Positions 27,917 through 38,260 of a stretch of 64,000 bases of DNA are shown here, piece after piece (positions within the stretch are counted from its first letter, which is position 1; each line of letters begins with the position of its first letter). Both the position numbers and the translations under genes were made by a program. The notes beneath the pieces were generated by a model that worked only from the letters and a program-made list of their open reading frames with translations, did no database searches and was not told where the DNA came from. Source of the stretch: Caulobacter radicis (lineage in GTDB: Bacteria; Pseudomonadota; Alphaproteobacteria; Caulobacterales; Caulobacteraceae); NCBI RefSeq assembly GCF_003094615.1, contig NZ_QDKO01000032.1, positions 1 to 64,000 of the forward strand, written 5' to 3'.

Positions 27917-29430
27917 GCGGCGACTCCTTGGGCCGCGCCGCAGTAGCGGGCGACGAACTGGGCGTGGTCCGGCATCGCCTCGGCGGTGCGGGCGATCAGG
28001 GCGGACAGGTGGGAGAGGCGCTGGCGAACCTGGTCGTCGGGCAGGCTGTCGACCAGCGGGTCCCACTCCTCCGGCACGATCCCCTGGCCCAGCAGCACGG
28101 CCAGCCAGTTGGGCTCGTGGAACAGGTCGTATTCCGACGGGAACCAGCGGCCGCGATGGGCGAACAGCTCCATGCGCCGGGCCAGGCTGTCGGGCACGGT
28201 CATCGACGACAGGTAGCGCCAGTAGTCGGTGTCGTCGCGGCGGGTGGCGTGGAAGTGCAGGATGACGAAGTCGCGGATGCGGTCGACCTGCTCGGCGGTC
28301 AGGCGGTTGTATTCGTCGATCTCCAGCGGATCGACGCCGTTGCCGGGGAACAGGGCCAAGAGCTTGGTGATCCCGGCCTGGATCATGTGGATGCTGGTGC
28401 TTTCCAGCGGCTCGATGAAGCCGGCCGACAGGCCGATCGAGCAGACGTTCTTCTCCCAGGCGCGCTCGCGCCGGCCCGGCGTGAAGCGCAGGAAGTTGGG
28501 CTCGTCGGTCGGGGCGCCGTCGAGGTTGGCCAGCAGGGTGTCGAGCGCCCGCTGGTCGTCGACGTGATGGCTGGAATAGACGTAGCCGTTGCCGATGCGG
28601 TGCTGCAGCGGGATGCGCCACTGCCAGCCGCCCTCGCGGGCGGTGGCGCGGGTGAACGGGGTGAGGCCGTCGCCGCCCAGCTCGCAGCCGATGGCCACGG
28701 CGCGGTTGTTGGGCAGCCAGCGGCCCCAGTCCTGGTAAGGGACCTTCAGAGCCTGGCCGATGACCAGGCCGCGAAAGCCCGTGCAGTCGACGAAGAAGTC
28801 GCCCTCGACGCGGCGGCCGTCCTCCAGCACCACGGCCTCGACGAAGCCGGTCTCGCCGTTCTGGTCCACCTTGCCTATGCGGCCCTCGATGCGGACGACG
28901 CCGCGCTGCTCGGAAAAGCCGCGCAGGAAGCGGGCATAGAGTCCGGCGTCGAAGTGGTAGGCGTAGCGCAGGCTCGACATGACCTTGGACGGGTCGGGAT
29001 CGGGCAGGGAGAAGCGCCAGCGGCGGGCCGCGGCCTCGGTGAGGTTGTAGTCGCCGATCGGGCCGGCGAGGCCCGCGAACTTGCGCCACACCTGGTGGAA
29101 CTTGATGCCCTCCAGGTCCAGGCCGAAGGTCCCGAACGGGTGGTGATACATCTCGCCGATCGCGCCCCAGTCGACGAACTCGATGCCCAGCTTGAAGCTG
29201 GCCTTGGTGGCGCGCATGAACTCGCGCTCGTCGACGCCGAGCATGGCGTTGAAGGTCAGGATCGGCGGGATGGTGGCCTCGCCGACGCCGACCGTGCCGA
29301 TGGCTTCGGATTCGACGAGGGTGATCTTCAGCCCCTGGGCGCTGAGCGTCTTGGCCAGCGCCGCCGCCGTCATCCACCCGGCCGTGCCGCCGCCCACGAC
29401 GACGACGGACCTCACGCGTTGGTCTGACAT
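27913..29430 (-). CDS. Tryptophan halogenase-like flavoprotein (copy 1 of tandem pair)
   Basis: A 505-residue paralogue of the next gene. It carries the same signatures: VVVVGGGTAGWMTAAAL, GVGEATIPP, SFKLGIEFVDW with the catalytic-type Lys, WQWRIPLQHRIGNGY, and SAGFIEPLESTSIHMIQAG. It is the first gene of the - strand pair and divergent from the xylan-type TBDR, with whose promoter region it shares a 308-base gap. Flavin halogenase-like genes next to TBDR and glycan genes are a known recurring arrangement in Caulobacter, where their task is not settled. No dedicated flavin reductase gene was seen nearby. Confidence 0.92.
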   Translation of the reverse strand: MSDQRVRSVVVVGGGTAGWMTAAALAKTLSAQGLKITLVESEAIGTVGVGEATIPPILTFNAMLGVDEREFMRATKASFKLGIEFVDWGAIGEMYHHPFGTFGLDLEGIKFHQVWRKFAGLAGPIGDYNLTEAAARRWRFSLPDPDPSKVMSSLRYAYHFDAGLYARFLRGFSEQRGVVRIEGRIGKVDQNGETGFVEAVVLEDGRRVEGDFFVDCTGFRGLVIGQALKVPYQDWGRWLPNNRAVAIGCELGGDGLTPFTRATAREGGWQWRIPLQHRIGNGYVYSSHHVDDQRALDTLLANLDGAPTDEPNFLRFTPGRRERAWEKNVCSIGLSAGFIEPLESTSIHMIQAGITKLLALFPGNGVDPLEIDEYNRLTAEQVDRIRDFVILHFHATRRDDTDYWRYLSSMTVPDSLARRMELFAHRGRWFPSEYDLFHEPNWLAVLLGQGIVPEEWDPLVDSLPDDQVRQRLSHLSALIARTAEAMPDHAQFVARYCGAAQGVAA

Positions 29431-29636
29431 GATACGCTTTCCCGCCCCAGAAGATCTTATGTCCGCACGGCTTTGAACGCCGTTTCAAGCGGGTCGTAAA
29501 TTGACTGCGCTGTCCGCATTTGTCACGTTTCCCGCAGGCGAAAAATCGCCGAAGCGCCTTTTCTGCCGAAAAAGTCGTTTCAGAACAAAAGGATGAGTGG
29601 CGTGTTGAGTGGCGTTACGGGGTTATGTCAACGCCC

Positions 29637-29664
29637 TTGACGTGGTCGACCTTTGCCATATCAT
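29637..29664 (+). promoter_or_regulatory. Candidate sigma-70 promoter of the xylan TBDR
   Basis: TTGACG (29637-29642), 16-base spacer, TATCAT (29659-29664). Both boxes are close to consensus and unusually clear for this GC-rich sequence. Transcription would start near 29671, at the first of two downstream dyads. The rest of the 308-base gap (29431-29738) is AT-richer on its halogenase side; no distinct promoter for the halogenase pair was identified there. Confidence 0.55.
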
Positions 29665-29666
29665 CA

Positions 29667-29708
29667 GACCAATAATGGTCTCGACATATGACCAATGGTA
29701 GCGCTACC
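29667..29708. promoter_or_regulatory. Operator-like dyads controlling the xylan locus
   Basis: Two dyads lie at and just after the predicted transcription start: GACCA-ATAA-TGGTC (29667-29680) and the perfect 12-bp palindrome GGTAGCGCTACC (29697-29708). The second has the central CG and size typical of LacI-family operators; a Caulobacter sugar repressor such as a xylose-responsive LacI protein is a plausible binder, but no such regulator is next to it. Confidence 0.6.
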
Positions 29709-29738
29709 GAGCTACCGGGACTGGGGAGGAATAAAAGA

Positions 29739-32700
29739 ATGAGCTCCGTCAACGGAGCGTCCGCGACGCGTGGGCGCCAGACTCTCGGCGACAACCTGAA
29801 ATTCGGCCTGAAGTGCGGGGCGTCGGCCCTGGCGCTGAGCCTGGTGTTCGGGGCGTCGGCCCTGGCCCAGACGACCGCTCCGGCCAGCGGCAAGACTACC
29901 GAGGACACGGTCGACGAGGTGGTCGTCACCAGCATCCGCCAGAGCCTCAAGAGCAGCCAGCAGCTGAAGCAGTCGTCCGAGATCATCGGCGACTCGATCA
30001 CCGCCGAGGACATCGGGGCCCTGCCGGACCGCTCGGTGACCGAAGCCCTGCAGCGCGTGCCCGGCGTGTCGATCAACCGCTTCGCCGCCGGCGTCGACCC
30101 CGACCACTTCTCGGTGGAAGGCTCGGGCGTCGTGGTCCGCGGCCTGAACTTCGTGCGCTCGGAGCTGAACGGCCGCGACACCTTCACCGCCAACAACGGC
30201 CGCATCCTCAGCTTCGCCGACGTGCCGTCGGAACTGATGGGCGGCGTCGACGTGTTCAAGAGCCCCTCGGCCGACCTGATCGAAGGCGGCATCTCGGGCA
30301 CGGTGAACCTGCGCACGCGCCTGCCGTTCGACAGCAACAAGCGCATCCTGTCGATGTCGGCCGAGGCCAGCTATGGCGACATGGTCAAGGAGTGGAAGCC
30401 GACCTACTCATTCCTCTACAGCGACCGCTTCGACACCAGCTTCGGCGAGGTCGGCGTCCTGGCCAGCTTCGTCAATTCGCAACTGGCCAGCCGCAGCGAC
30501 GCCATCCAGGTGTCGAACTTCGGCTGCCGCACCAACCTGGGCGTCGCCAGCGCCGACTGCGGCAATGGCGCGAAGGGCGTGTGGTTCCCGCGCGGGGCCG
30601 CGTTCCGTTCGACCACCAACGACCGTGAACGCCAGGGCCAGGCCGGCGCGATCCAGTGGAAGAGCAACGACGGCACGATGCAGGCCTCGCTGCAGTACCT
30701 GCGCTCGAAGTCGACGGTGAAGTGGACCGAGCACGCCGTCGAGATCGCCACCGACAACGTGGCCGGCAACGGCGACTCGCGCCCGGCCGACGGCACCACC
30801 TTCTCGTTCGACGAGGACGGCGTCTTCACCAACGGGATCATCACCGGCGTCACCGGCTGGCGCGCCGACCAGAACGGGTCCGACCCGCGCACGCCGATCA
30901 ACGGCCTGCAGTCGAACAACGTCCGTCGCGACGAGAACACGACCAACATCACCACCGACTACGGCTTCAACTTCAAGTGGACGCCGAACGAGCACTGGGG
31001 CGTGCTGTTCGACGCCCAGCACGTGGACTCGACGGTCGACGCGATCAGCATGGGCATGTGGGGCTCGACGTTCCAGAACGCCTCGATCACCCTCAACGGC
31101 AACGACCTGCCGGACGTGAAGTTCACCGCTCCGTCCAGCGGCACGGCGGTGTCGAACTGCGCGCCGTTCAACAACAACTGCCCGTCCTACGCCCGTGGGA
31201 CCCACGCCAGCCTCAGCGACCCGTACAACAACTTCTGGCGCTCGGCGATGGACCACATCGAGCAGTCGGAAGGCACCGAGGACGCGGTCAAGATCGACGT
31301 CGAATACAAGCTCAACAACGACAGCTGGCTGGACTCGATCAAGGGCGGCGCCCGCTGGTCGGAACGCGACCAGACCACCCGCTTCTCGGCCTACAACTGG
31401 GGCGTGGTCAGCGAGATCTGGGGCAGCGGCGGCCCGGTGTGGATGGATGATCCCATCAATGGCAGCCCGACCACCGCCGGCGGCGCCAACAGCACCCGCT
31501 TCGTCTAGGCCTACGCCTTCGACAACTTCCTGCGCGGCAAGACCGGCGTGCCGACGGGTTCGGATCCGCGCCTGTTCTTCTCGCAGAACCTGGTCGACAA
31601 CTACGGCTCGGTCTCGCAGTTCCTGCTGTCGGTCGGCGACGAGTGGCGTGACCGTCTGGCCGGCGGCTGCCCGCAGAACTGGGTGCCGCTGGCGCAGCGC
31701 TGCGGCGTCACCGCCGGCACGCCGTTCCGTCCGCAGGAGATCAACCCGGTCAACGAGGTGACCAAGGCCGCCTACCTGATGGCCCGCTTCAAGGGCGATG
31801 TCGGCGACTACAAGATCAGCGGCAACATCGGCCTGCGCTACACCAAGACCGACCGCGAGGCGACCGGCTACCTGGCGTTCCCGATCTCGACCAGCCTGGC
31901 CACGGACGCCGACTGCACCCTGGCCTTCAACAACTGGCTGGCGCTGCCCGAACCCAAGCAGCCCTTCGTCGCCTCGTCGTTCTGCTCGCTGACGCCGCAG
32001 GTGCGGGCCGCGGCCCGGGCCTGGTCGAACGGCGCCCTGACGCCGAGCACCGCCAAGGCCTCATTCGACTACTGGCTGCCCAGCCTGAACGTGAAGATCA
32101 TGGCCCCGCACGGCCTGCAGTACCGTCTGGGCGTCTCCAAGACGATGACGCCGCCCGACATCGGCCTGACCCGCAACTACTACAACCTGGCCCTCAACAC
32201 GAACAACGACGGCATCACCAGCGGCCAGCCCACCGGCAACGTCACCGTCGGCAATCCCTTCCTGAAGCCGACCCAGTCGACCAATGTCGACGCCTCGGTG
32301 GAATGGTACTTCGCGCCGGTCGGCTCGCTGACCTTCGCGGCCTTCTGGAAGGAGCTGTCCGACGTCGCCACCAACACCACCGCGCGCGTGCCCTTCACCA
32401 ACAATGGGGCGACGTTCGACGTGCTGGTGACCACGCCGGGCAACTCCGACAAGAAGGCGACGGTCAAGGGCTTCGAGATCGGCTACCAGCAGTTCTACGA
32501 CTTCCTGCCCAAGCCGCTGGATGGGTTCGGCATCAACGCCAACTACAGCTACATCGAGAGCAACGGCGTCCCGCAGAGCACCCTGTCGGCCACCGACCCC
32601 GACGTGGCCGCCGGCCGCGTCACCACGGTCGACACCAGCAAGCTGCCGCTGCAGGGCCTGTCCAAGCACAACGTCAACTTCGCGGCGATCTACGAGAAGG

Positions 32701-32987
32701 GGCCGATCTCGGCGCGCCTGGCCTACAACTGGCGCTCGGACTTCCTGCTCACCGTCCGCGACGTGATCGTGCCCTACGCCCCGATCATGAACGAGGCCAC
32801 CGGCCAGCTGGACGGCTCGTTCTTCTACACCGTCAATCCGAAGGTGAAGGTCGGGGTGCAGGCGGTGAACCTGCTGAACGAGACCACCCGCACGACCCAG
32901 GTGCTCAACAGCAACCTGCTGAAGACGGGCCGCTCGTGGTTCATGAACGACCGGCGCTACACCTTCGTGCTGCGCGCCAGCTTCTAG
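29739..32987 (+). pseudogene. TonB-dependent receptor interrupted by an in-frame TAG
   Basis: A receptor of about 1082 residues with an amber codon at 31506-31508 (codon 590) as its only defect. The first half (29739-31508) has a signal peptide (FGLKCGASALALSLVFGASALAQ), TonB box DEVVVTSIRQSLKSSQQLK and plug motifs DIGALPDRSVTEALQRVPGVSI and IEGGISGTVNLRTRLPFDS. The second half (31509-32987) continues in the same frame (AYAFDNFLRGKTG...) through the barrel to the C-terminal strand RRYTFVLRASF. Codon use does not change and there is no frameshift. The ATG at 29739 follows GGGGAGGA. A CAG to TAG change, a base-call error, or real read-through are all possible. Xylan-oligosaccharide uptake is inferred from the GH10 and GH43 genes that follow. 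Confidence 0.85.
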
Positions 32988-33101
32988 TACCGCGTACCCG
33001 GGCGCGCGGCCCTCGCTCTTCGCCGCGCGCCTGTTTCTCCTGCCGACTTCATCCGCGCATCGCGCTCCCGCGGTGCGCGGTTTCTTTGAGTGGGGTTTCG
33101 T

Positions 33102-34232
33102 ATGATTACCCGTCGTCACGCGCTGCTCGGCGCCAGCGCCGCCCTGGCCGCGTCGCCGGCCCTGGCCGAGAGCAAGATCCAGCCGCTCAAGTCCCTCGCC
33201 GCCCAGAAGGGGCTCGTCTTCGGCAGCGCCGTCGGCGCGGGTCCGCCGGGATCGCTGACCGGCTCGTTCGAAGACGCCCGCTACCGCGCCATCCTGGCCG
33301 ACGAGTGCGGGGTGCTGGTCCCCGAGAACGAGCTGAAGTGGTACGTGCTGCGCCCGGCGGAGCAGGCCTTCGCCTTCGAGCGCGCCGACCGCATCGCCGC
33401 CTTCGCCGCCGAGCACGGCGCGGGCCTGCGCGGCCACACCCTGCTGTGGCATCACCCGCAGTGGTTCCCGGCCTGGCTGAAGGACTATGACTTCGGGTCC
33501 AGGCCCGCCGCCAGGGTCGAGGCCATGCTGGCCCAGCACATCGACAAGGTGTGCGCCCACTATCCGCAGATCTATTCGTGGGACGTGGTCAACGAGACCG
33601 TCGATCCCGCCGACGGGGCCCTGCGCCGCACGGTCTTCTCCGACGCCATGGGCGGGGTCGAGCCGGTGCTGGACGCTTCGTTCCACCTGGCCCGCAAGGC
33701 AGCCCCCAAGGCCCGGCTCGTCTACAACGACTATATGAGCTGGGAGGCCGGCAACGAGAAGCACCGCCTTGGCGTGCTCAAGCTGCTGGAGGGCTTCCGC
33801 AAGCGAAACGTGCCGGTCGACGCCCTTGGGATCCAGAGCCACATCGGGGCCGAGAACGCCGACAGCTTCACGGGCTTTGGCCGGCCGCAGGAAAAGGAAT
33901 GGCGGGCCTTGGTCGATGAGGCCGTCGGTATGGGCTATGACCTGGCGCTCACCGAGTTCGACGTCCACGACAAGGGCCTGCCGGTCGACTTCGCGCAGCG
34001 CGACGCGGCCGTGGCGGCCTATGGCAAGGCCTATCTCGACCTGATGCTGAGCTATCGCCAGACCAAGGAGATTCTGGCCTGGGGCATGGTCGACAAGTAT
34101 TCGTGGCTTCAGAACCAGTGGCTGCGCCAGGACAAGGCCCCCAAGCGGCCGACGCTCTATGACGACGCCTATGCGCCCAAGCCCCTGCGCCAGGCGGTGG
34201 CCCAGGCCCTGCGCGACGCGCCGGCGCGCTAG
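33102..34232 (+). CDS. Endo-1,4-beta-xylanase, GH10
   Basis: A 376-residue secreted xylanase. The N-terminus MITRRHALLGASAALAASPALA has a twin-arginine type signal (TRRHALL), so Tat export is likely. The GH10 barrel shows ENELKW, GHTLLWHHPQWFPAWL, the acid/base Glu in YSWDVVNETVDP (~residue 165) and the nucleophile Glu in LALTEFDVHDKGLP (~285), with WGMVDKYSWL near the end. No carbohydrate-binding module is present. It cuts xylan backbones or xylo-oligosaccharides in the periplasm. It is 114 bases after the TBDR and 12 bases before GH43. Confidence 0.95.
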   Translation: MITRRHALLGASAALAASPALAESKIQPLKSLAAQKGLVFGSAVGAGPPGSLTGSFEDARYRAILADECGVLVPENELKWYVLRPAEQAFAFERADRIAAFAAEHGAGLRGHTLLWHHPQWFPAWLKDYDFGSRPAARVEAMLAQHIDKVCAHYPQIYSWDVVNETVDPADGALRRTVFSDAMGGVEPVLDASFHLARKAAPKARLVYNDYMSWEAGNEKHRLGVLKLLEGFRKRNVPVDALGIQSHIGAENADSFTGFGRPQEKEWRALVDEAVGMGYDLALTEFDVHDKGLPVDFAQRDAAVAAYGKAYLDLMLSYRQTKEILAWGMVDKYSWLQNQWLRQDKAPKRPTLYDDAYAPKPLRQAVAQALRDAPAR

Positions 34233-34244
34233 GGGAGAGCGGTC

Positions 34245-35942
34245 ATGCTGCTGCGTCTCGCCCTGGCCCCCGCCCTGACCTTGTCGCTGCTGGCCGGCGC
34301 CGCCCAGGCCGCGCCCCTGGCCCCCGGAACGGCCGCCTTCGACGCGTTCACCTACAGCGGCGAGGACCCGACCGACGCGCCGCTGGCGCCTGGCCAGTAC
34401 GCCAACCCGATCCTCAAGGGTTTCTATCCCGACCCCAGCGTCACGCAGGTGGGCGATGACTATTACCTGGTCAACTCGACCTTCGCCTGGTTCCCCGGCA
34501 TCCCGGTGTTCCACAGCAAGGATCTGGTGAACTGGACCCAGATCGGCAACGCGATCGACCGGCCCGGCCAGCTGGACTTCAAGCGGCTGGCCATGTCGCG
34601 GGCGGTGTTCGCGCCGGCCATCACCGAGCACGCAGGCGTGTTCTACATCCTCAACACCTGCGTCGACTGCGGCGGCAACTTCCTGGTCACGGCCAGGGAT
34701 CCGAAGGGGCCGTGGTCGGATCCTGTGTGGTTGCCGCAGATCGACGGCATCGACACCTCGCTGTTCTTCGACGACGACGGGCGGGCATGGATCGTCAACA
34801 ACGGCCCGCCGCAGGGGGCGTCGCGCTATGACGGCCACCGGGCGATCTGGATCCAGGAATACGATCCCAAGGCCGGCAAGATGGTCGGGCCGCGCTCGGT
34901 GCTGGTCGACGGGGGCGTGGATCCGTCCACCAAGCCGATCTGGATCGAAGGCCCGCATATCCAGAAGGTCGACGGCCGCTACTACCTGACCGCCGCCGAG
35001 GGCGGCACGGCCGAGGGCCACTCGCAGGTGGTGCTGCGCGCCGACACGGTGACCGGACCCTACGCGCCCTATGCCGGCAACCCGATCCTGACCCAGCGCG
35101 ACCTGCCCAGGGACCGCGCCCATCCGATCACCTCGGCCGGCCATGCCGACCTCGTGCAGACTGGGGACGGCCAGTGGTGGGCGACCTTCCTGGCGGTGCG
35201 GCCCTATGGCGACGATGCGTACAACACCGGCCGCGAGACCTTCCTGCTGCCGGTGGAGTGGAAGGACGGCTGGCCGGTGATCCTGCCGCCTAGGACGGCC
35301 ATCCCCTACGCGGCCGCCCGCCCGAACCTGCCGGCGGGACCGGCGCCGAGGACGCCGACCTCCGGGGCCTTCACCGTACGCGAGACCTTCGACGGCCAGG
35401 CCCTGGGCCTGGACTGGATGACCATGCGCATCCCGACGGGGCGGTGGTGGGAGCTGAAGGATGGATCGCTGGTGCTAAAGGCGCGTCTCGATCGCCTGGG
35501 CGGGTTCGAGCAGCCGTCGATCTGGGCGCGCCGCCAGCAGCACCTCAACGCCAGCGCCGAGACGACGGTGCGCTTTGCGCCGAAGGGCGACGGCGACCGG
35601 GCCGGGATCGTGGCGTTGCAGAACGACGAATTCTTCTACGCCCTGACCGTGGCCGGCGGCGCGGATGGTCGGCCCGAGGTGCGCCTGGAGAAGCGGGCGG
35701 GGCCGAAGGATCCGGTCGACGGCGTGGTCGTGGCCCGCGCGCCGCTGGATGTCGCGGCCGGCGCGCCGGTGCGGCTGCGGATCGAGGCGCGCGGTGGGCT
35801 CTACGACTTCGCCTACGCAACCCGTGACGGCGCCTGGACGAGCCTGGCCCGGGACCAGGACGGGACCATCCTGTCGACCAAGGTCGCCGGCGGCTTCGTC
35901 GGTACGATGCTGGGCCTCTACGCCCGGGCGGACGAGCGGTGA
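34245..35942 (+). CDS. GH43 family beta-xylosidase/arabinofuranosidase
   Basis: A 565-residue secreted enzyme. It has a signal peptide (LLRLALAPALTLSLLAGAAQA), then the five-blade GH43 domain with the catalytic base Asp in GFYPDPSVTQVGDDYYLVNS, the modulator Asp in IDGIDTSLFFDDDGRAW and the acid Glu in PIWIEGPHIQKVDGRYYL. From about residue 370 a C-terminal beta-sandwich (DUF1349/XynB C2-like: LDWMTMRIPTGRWWELKDG) completes the usual two-domain form. It trims xylo- or arabinoxylo-oligosaccharides made by GH10. The specificity (xylose versus arabinose) cannot be settled from sequence. Confidence 0.93.
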   Translation: MLLRLALAPALTLSLLAGAAQAAPLAPGTAAFDAFTYSGEDPTDAPLAPGQYANPILKGFYPDPSVTQVGDDYYLVNSTFAWFPGIPVFHSKDLVNWTQIGNAIDRPGQLDFKRLAMSRAVFAPAITEHAGVFYILNTCVDCGGNFLVTARDPKGPWSDPVWLPQIDGIDTSLFFDDDGRAWIVNNGPPQGASRYDGHRAIWIQEYDPKAGKMVGPRSVLVDGGVDPSTKPIWIEGPHIQKVDGRYYLTAAEGGTAEGHSQVVLRADTVTGPYAPYAGNPILTQRDLPRDRAHPITSAGHADLVQTGDGQWWATFLAVRPYGDDAYNTGRETFLLPVEWKDGWPVILPPRTAIPYAAARPNLPAGPAPRTPTSGAFTVRETFDGQALGLDWMTMRIPTGRWWELKDGSLVLKARLDRLGGFEQPSIWARRQQHLNASAETTVRFAPKGDGDRAGIVALQNDEFFYALTVAGGADGRPEVRLEKRAGPKDPVDGVVVARAPLDVAAGAPVRLRIEARGGLYDFAYATRDGAWTSLARDQDGTILSTKVAGGFVGTMLGLYARADER

Positions 35943-36039
35943 GACGCCGCGACCTGCCGGCGGGCGTGGCCCTGACCGGTGAGCGGGCGCATGTCCGGTC
36001 CTAACGGGCTGTATTTCCTGGAGTTCGCCGAGCACGCCT

Positions 36040-36198
36040 TCAGGCGAGCGGCGTAAGGCGCGCGAGGATAGGCCACAGCTGAACGGCGACGGCGAGGCCC
36101 AGCGAGCCGATCACCACCCAGCCGACGAAGAGCGCGAACATCGGGTGGCGCTGCCACCAATGCGCTCCGCTCAATGAGCCGCCAGTAGCCCTGGCCAT
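36040..36198 (-). CDS. Small single-span membrane protein
   Basis: A 52-residue protein with one hydrophobic stretch (FALFVGWVVIGSLGLAVAVQLWPIL). The ATG at 36198 follows GGAAGGAAACGTC, a good ribosome site. I do not recognise the family. It stands alone between the GH43 gene, which it faces tail to tail, and the divergent FKBP gene. Confidence 0.5.
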   Translation of the reverse strand: MARATGGSLSGAHWWQRHPMFALFVGWVVIGSLGLAVAVQLWPILARLTPLA

Positions 36199-36351
36199 GA
36201 CGTTTCCTTCCCGACGAGCGAAGAACGGTCCAAGTAGAAAATGGCCATTCTTCTTCTGGCTGAACACGAGCCCTCGGTTTTTAGTGTGCTCTCGTACAGC
36301 CGAATGTCTATTCTGACATTTCGTCGCATAGATAACACGAGTCGCTCAAAC

Positions 36352-36864
36352 ATGCGCACCGCTCTCATCGCCCTGGGGTTGTCCTTCGCCCTGACCGCTC
36401 CGGCCCTGGCCCAGACCGCGCCGACGCCGGCCCCGGCTCCGAACGTCACGGCCAATCCGGCCGCCGAGAACCTGGCCAAGTCCACCGCCTGGCTGGCGGC
36501 CAACGCCAAGCAGCCGGGCGTGATCACCCTGCCGTCGGGCCTGCAATACAAGGTCACGACCGCGGGCGCGAAGGACGCGCCCTCGCCGAAGGAAGGCGAG
36601 ATCATCAAGGTCCACTACGAGGGCAAGCTGGTCGACGGCACGGTGTTCGACAGCTCGTTCGCGCGCGGCAAGCCGTTGATCGCGCCGCTGGGCGGCCTGG
36701 TGCCGGCCTGGATGGAGGCCCTGCCGAAGATGAAGGTCGGCGACGAATGGACGCTGTTCGTGCCGCCGTCGCTCGGCTACGGCGAGCGCGCCGCCGGCGA
36801 GATCCCGCCCAACAGCGTGATGATCTTCCGGGTCAAGCTGATCGACATGATGACGCTGGACTAG
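36352..36864 (+). CDS. Periplasmic FKBP-type peptidyl-prolyl isomerase
   Basis: A 170-residue exported foldase. It has a signal peptide MRTALIALGLSFALTAPALAQ, a short Pro/Ala linker, then the FKBP domain (about 60-168) with VHYEGKLVDGTVFDSSFARGKP, WMEALPKMKVGDEWTLFVPPSLGYGERAAGEIPPNSVMIFRVKLI (in part), in which the usual active-site aromatics are kept. It helps fold outer-membrane and periplasmic proteins by proline isomerisation. An in-frame ATG at 36304 would spoil the signal peptide and is not used. It converges on rutA with a palindromic repeat between. Confidence 0.93.
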   Translation: MRTALIALGLSFALTAPALAQTAPTPAPAPNVTANPAAENLAKSTAWLAANAKQPGVITLPSGLQYKVTTAGAKDAPSPKEGEIIKVHYEGKLVDGTVFDSSFARGKPLIAPLGGLVPAWMEALPKMKVGDEWTLFVPPSLGYGERAAGEIPPNSVMIFRVKLIDMMTLD

Positions 36865-36870
36865 GCATGA

Positions 36871-37002
36871 AACCTCCCCCCCGTGGGGGAGGGGATCGCG
36901 AAGCGATCGGTGGGGGGCGTCGTTGCCGAAGCGGCCAGGCGCCGCGGCAGCTGAAAACGTCCCCCCACCGGCCTTTGGCCGCCTCCCCCAGAGGGGGAGG
37001 TT
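36871..37002. repeat. Palindromic intergenic repeat, family B
   Basis: AACCTCCCCCCCGTGGGGGAGG at the left end pairs with CCTCCCCCAGAGGGGGAGGTT at the right end. The centre contains GCTGAAAACGT, which also occurs in the copy at 38116-38241. It lies between the convergent FKBP and rutA genes. Confidence 0.8.
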
Positions 37003-37009
37003 CCTGGCT

Positions 37010-38068
<1,059 letters not shown>

Positions 38069-38115
38069 GGTGTTAGTGCCCCCTTATGAGCGGTGGTGGG
38101 TGCGATGAGAAAAAT

Positions 38116-38241
38116 GCTCCCCCTGTGGGGGAGCTGTCGCGAAGCGACTGAGGGGGGAGTGGCTGCGAAGCCGGCCAAGTCCGCGGAGGCTGAAAACGTC
38201 CCCCCTCCGGCCCTCTGGGCCACCTCCCCCATAGGGGGAGG
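38116..38241. repeat. Palindromic intergenic repeat, family B, inside the rut operon
   Basis: GCTCCCCCTGTGGGGGAGCTGTCGCGAAGCGAC on the left, and CCACCTCCCCCATAGGGGGAGG on the right. The centre shares CGGAGGCTGAAAACGTCCCCCC with related copies. It sits between co-directional rutD and rutA. Confidence 0.78.
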
Positions 38242-38260
38242 ATCTGATTGGCGATGTCCG

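Noticed and set aside
26402-29488. A possible single 1028-residue fused double halogenase
   Set aside because: The two halogenase genes are in different frames with an ATGA overlap; the long frame reads the upstream gene out of frame.
31548-32987. Second half of the split TBDR as an independent gene
   Set aside because: It lacks a signal peptide and plug, has no good ribosome site, and continues the first half in the same frame; it is the receptor's own barrel.
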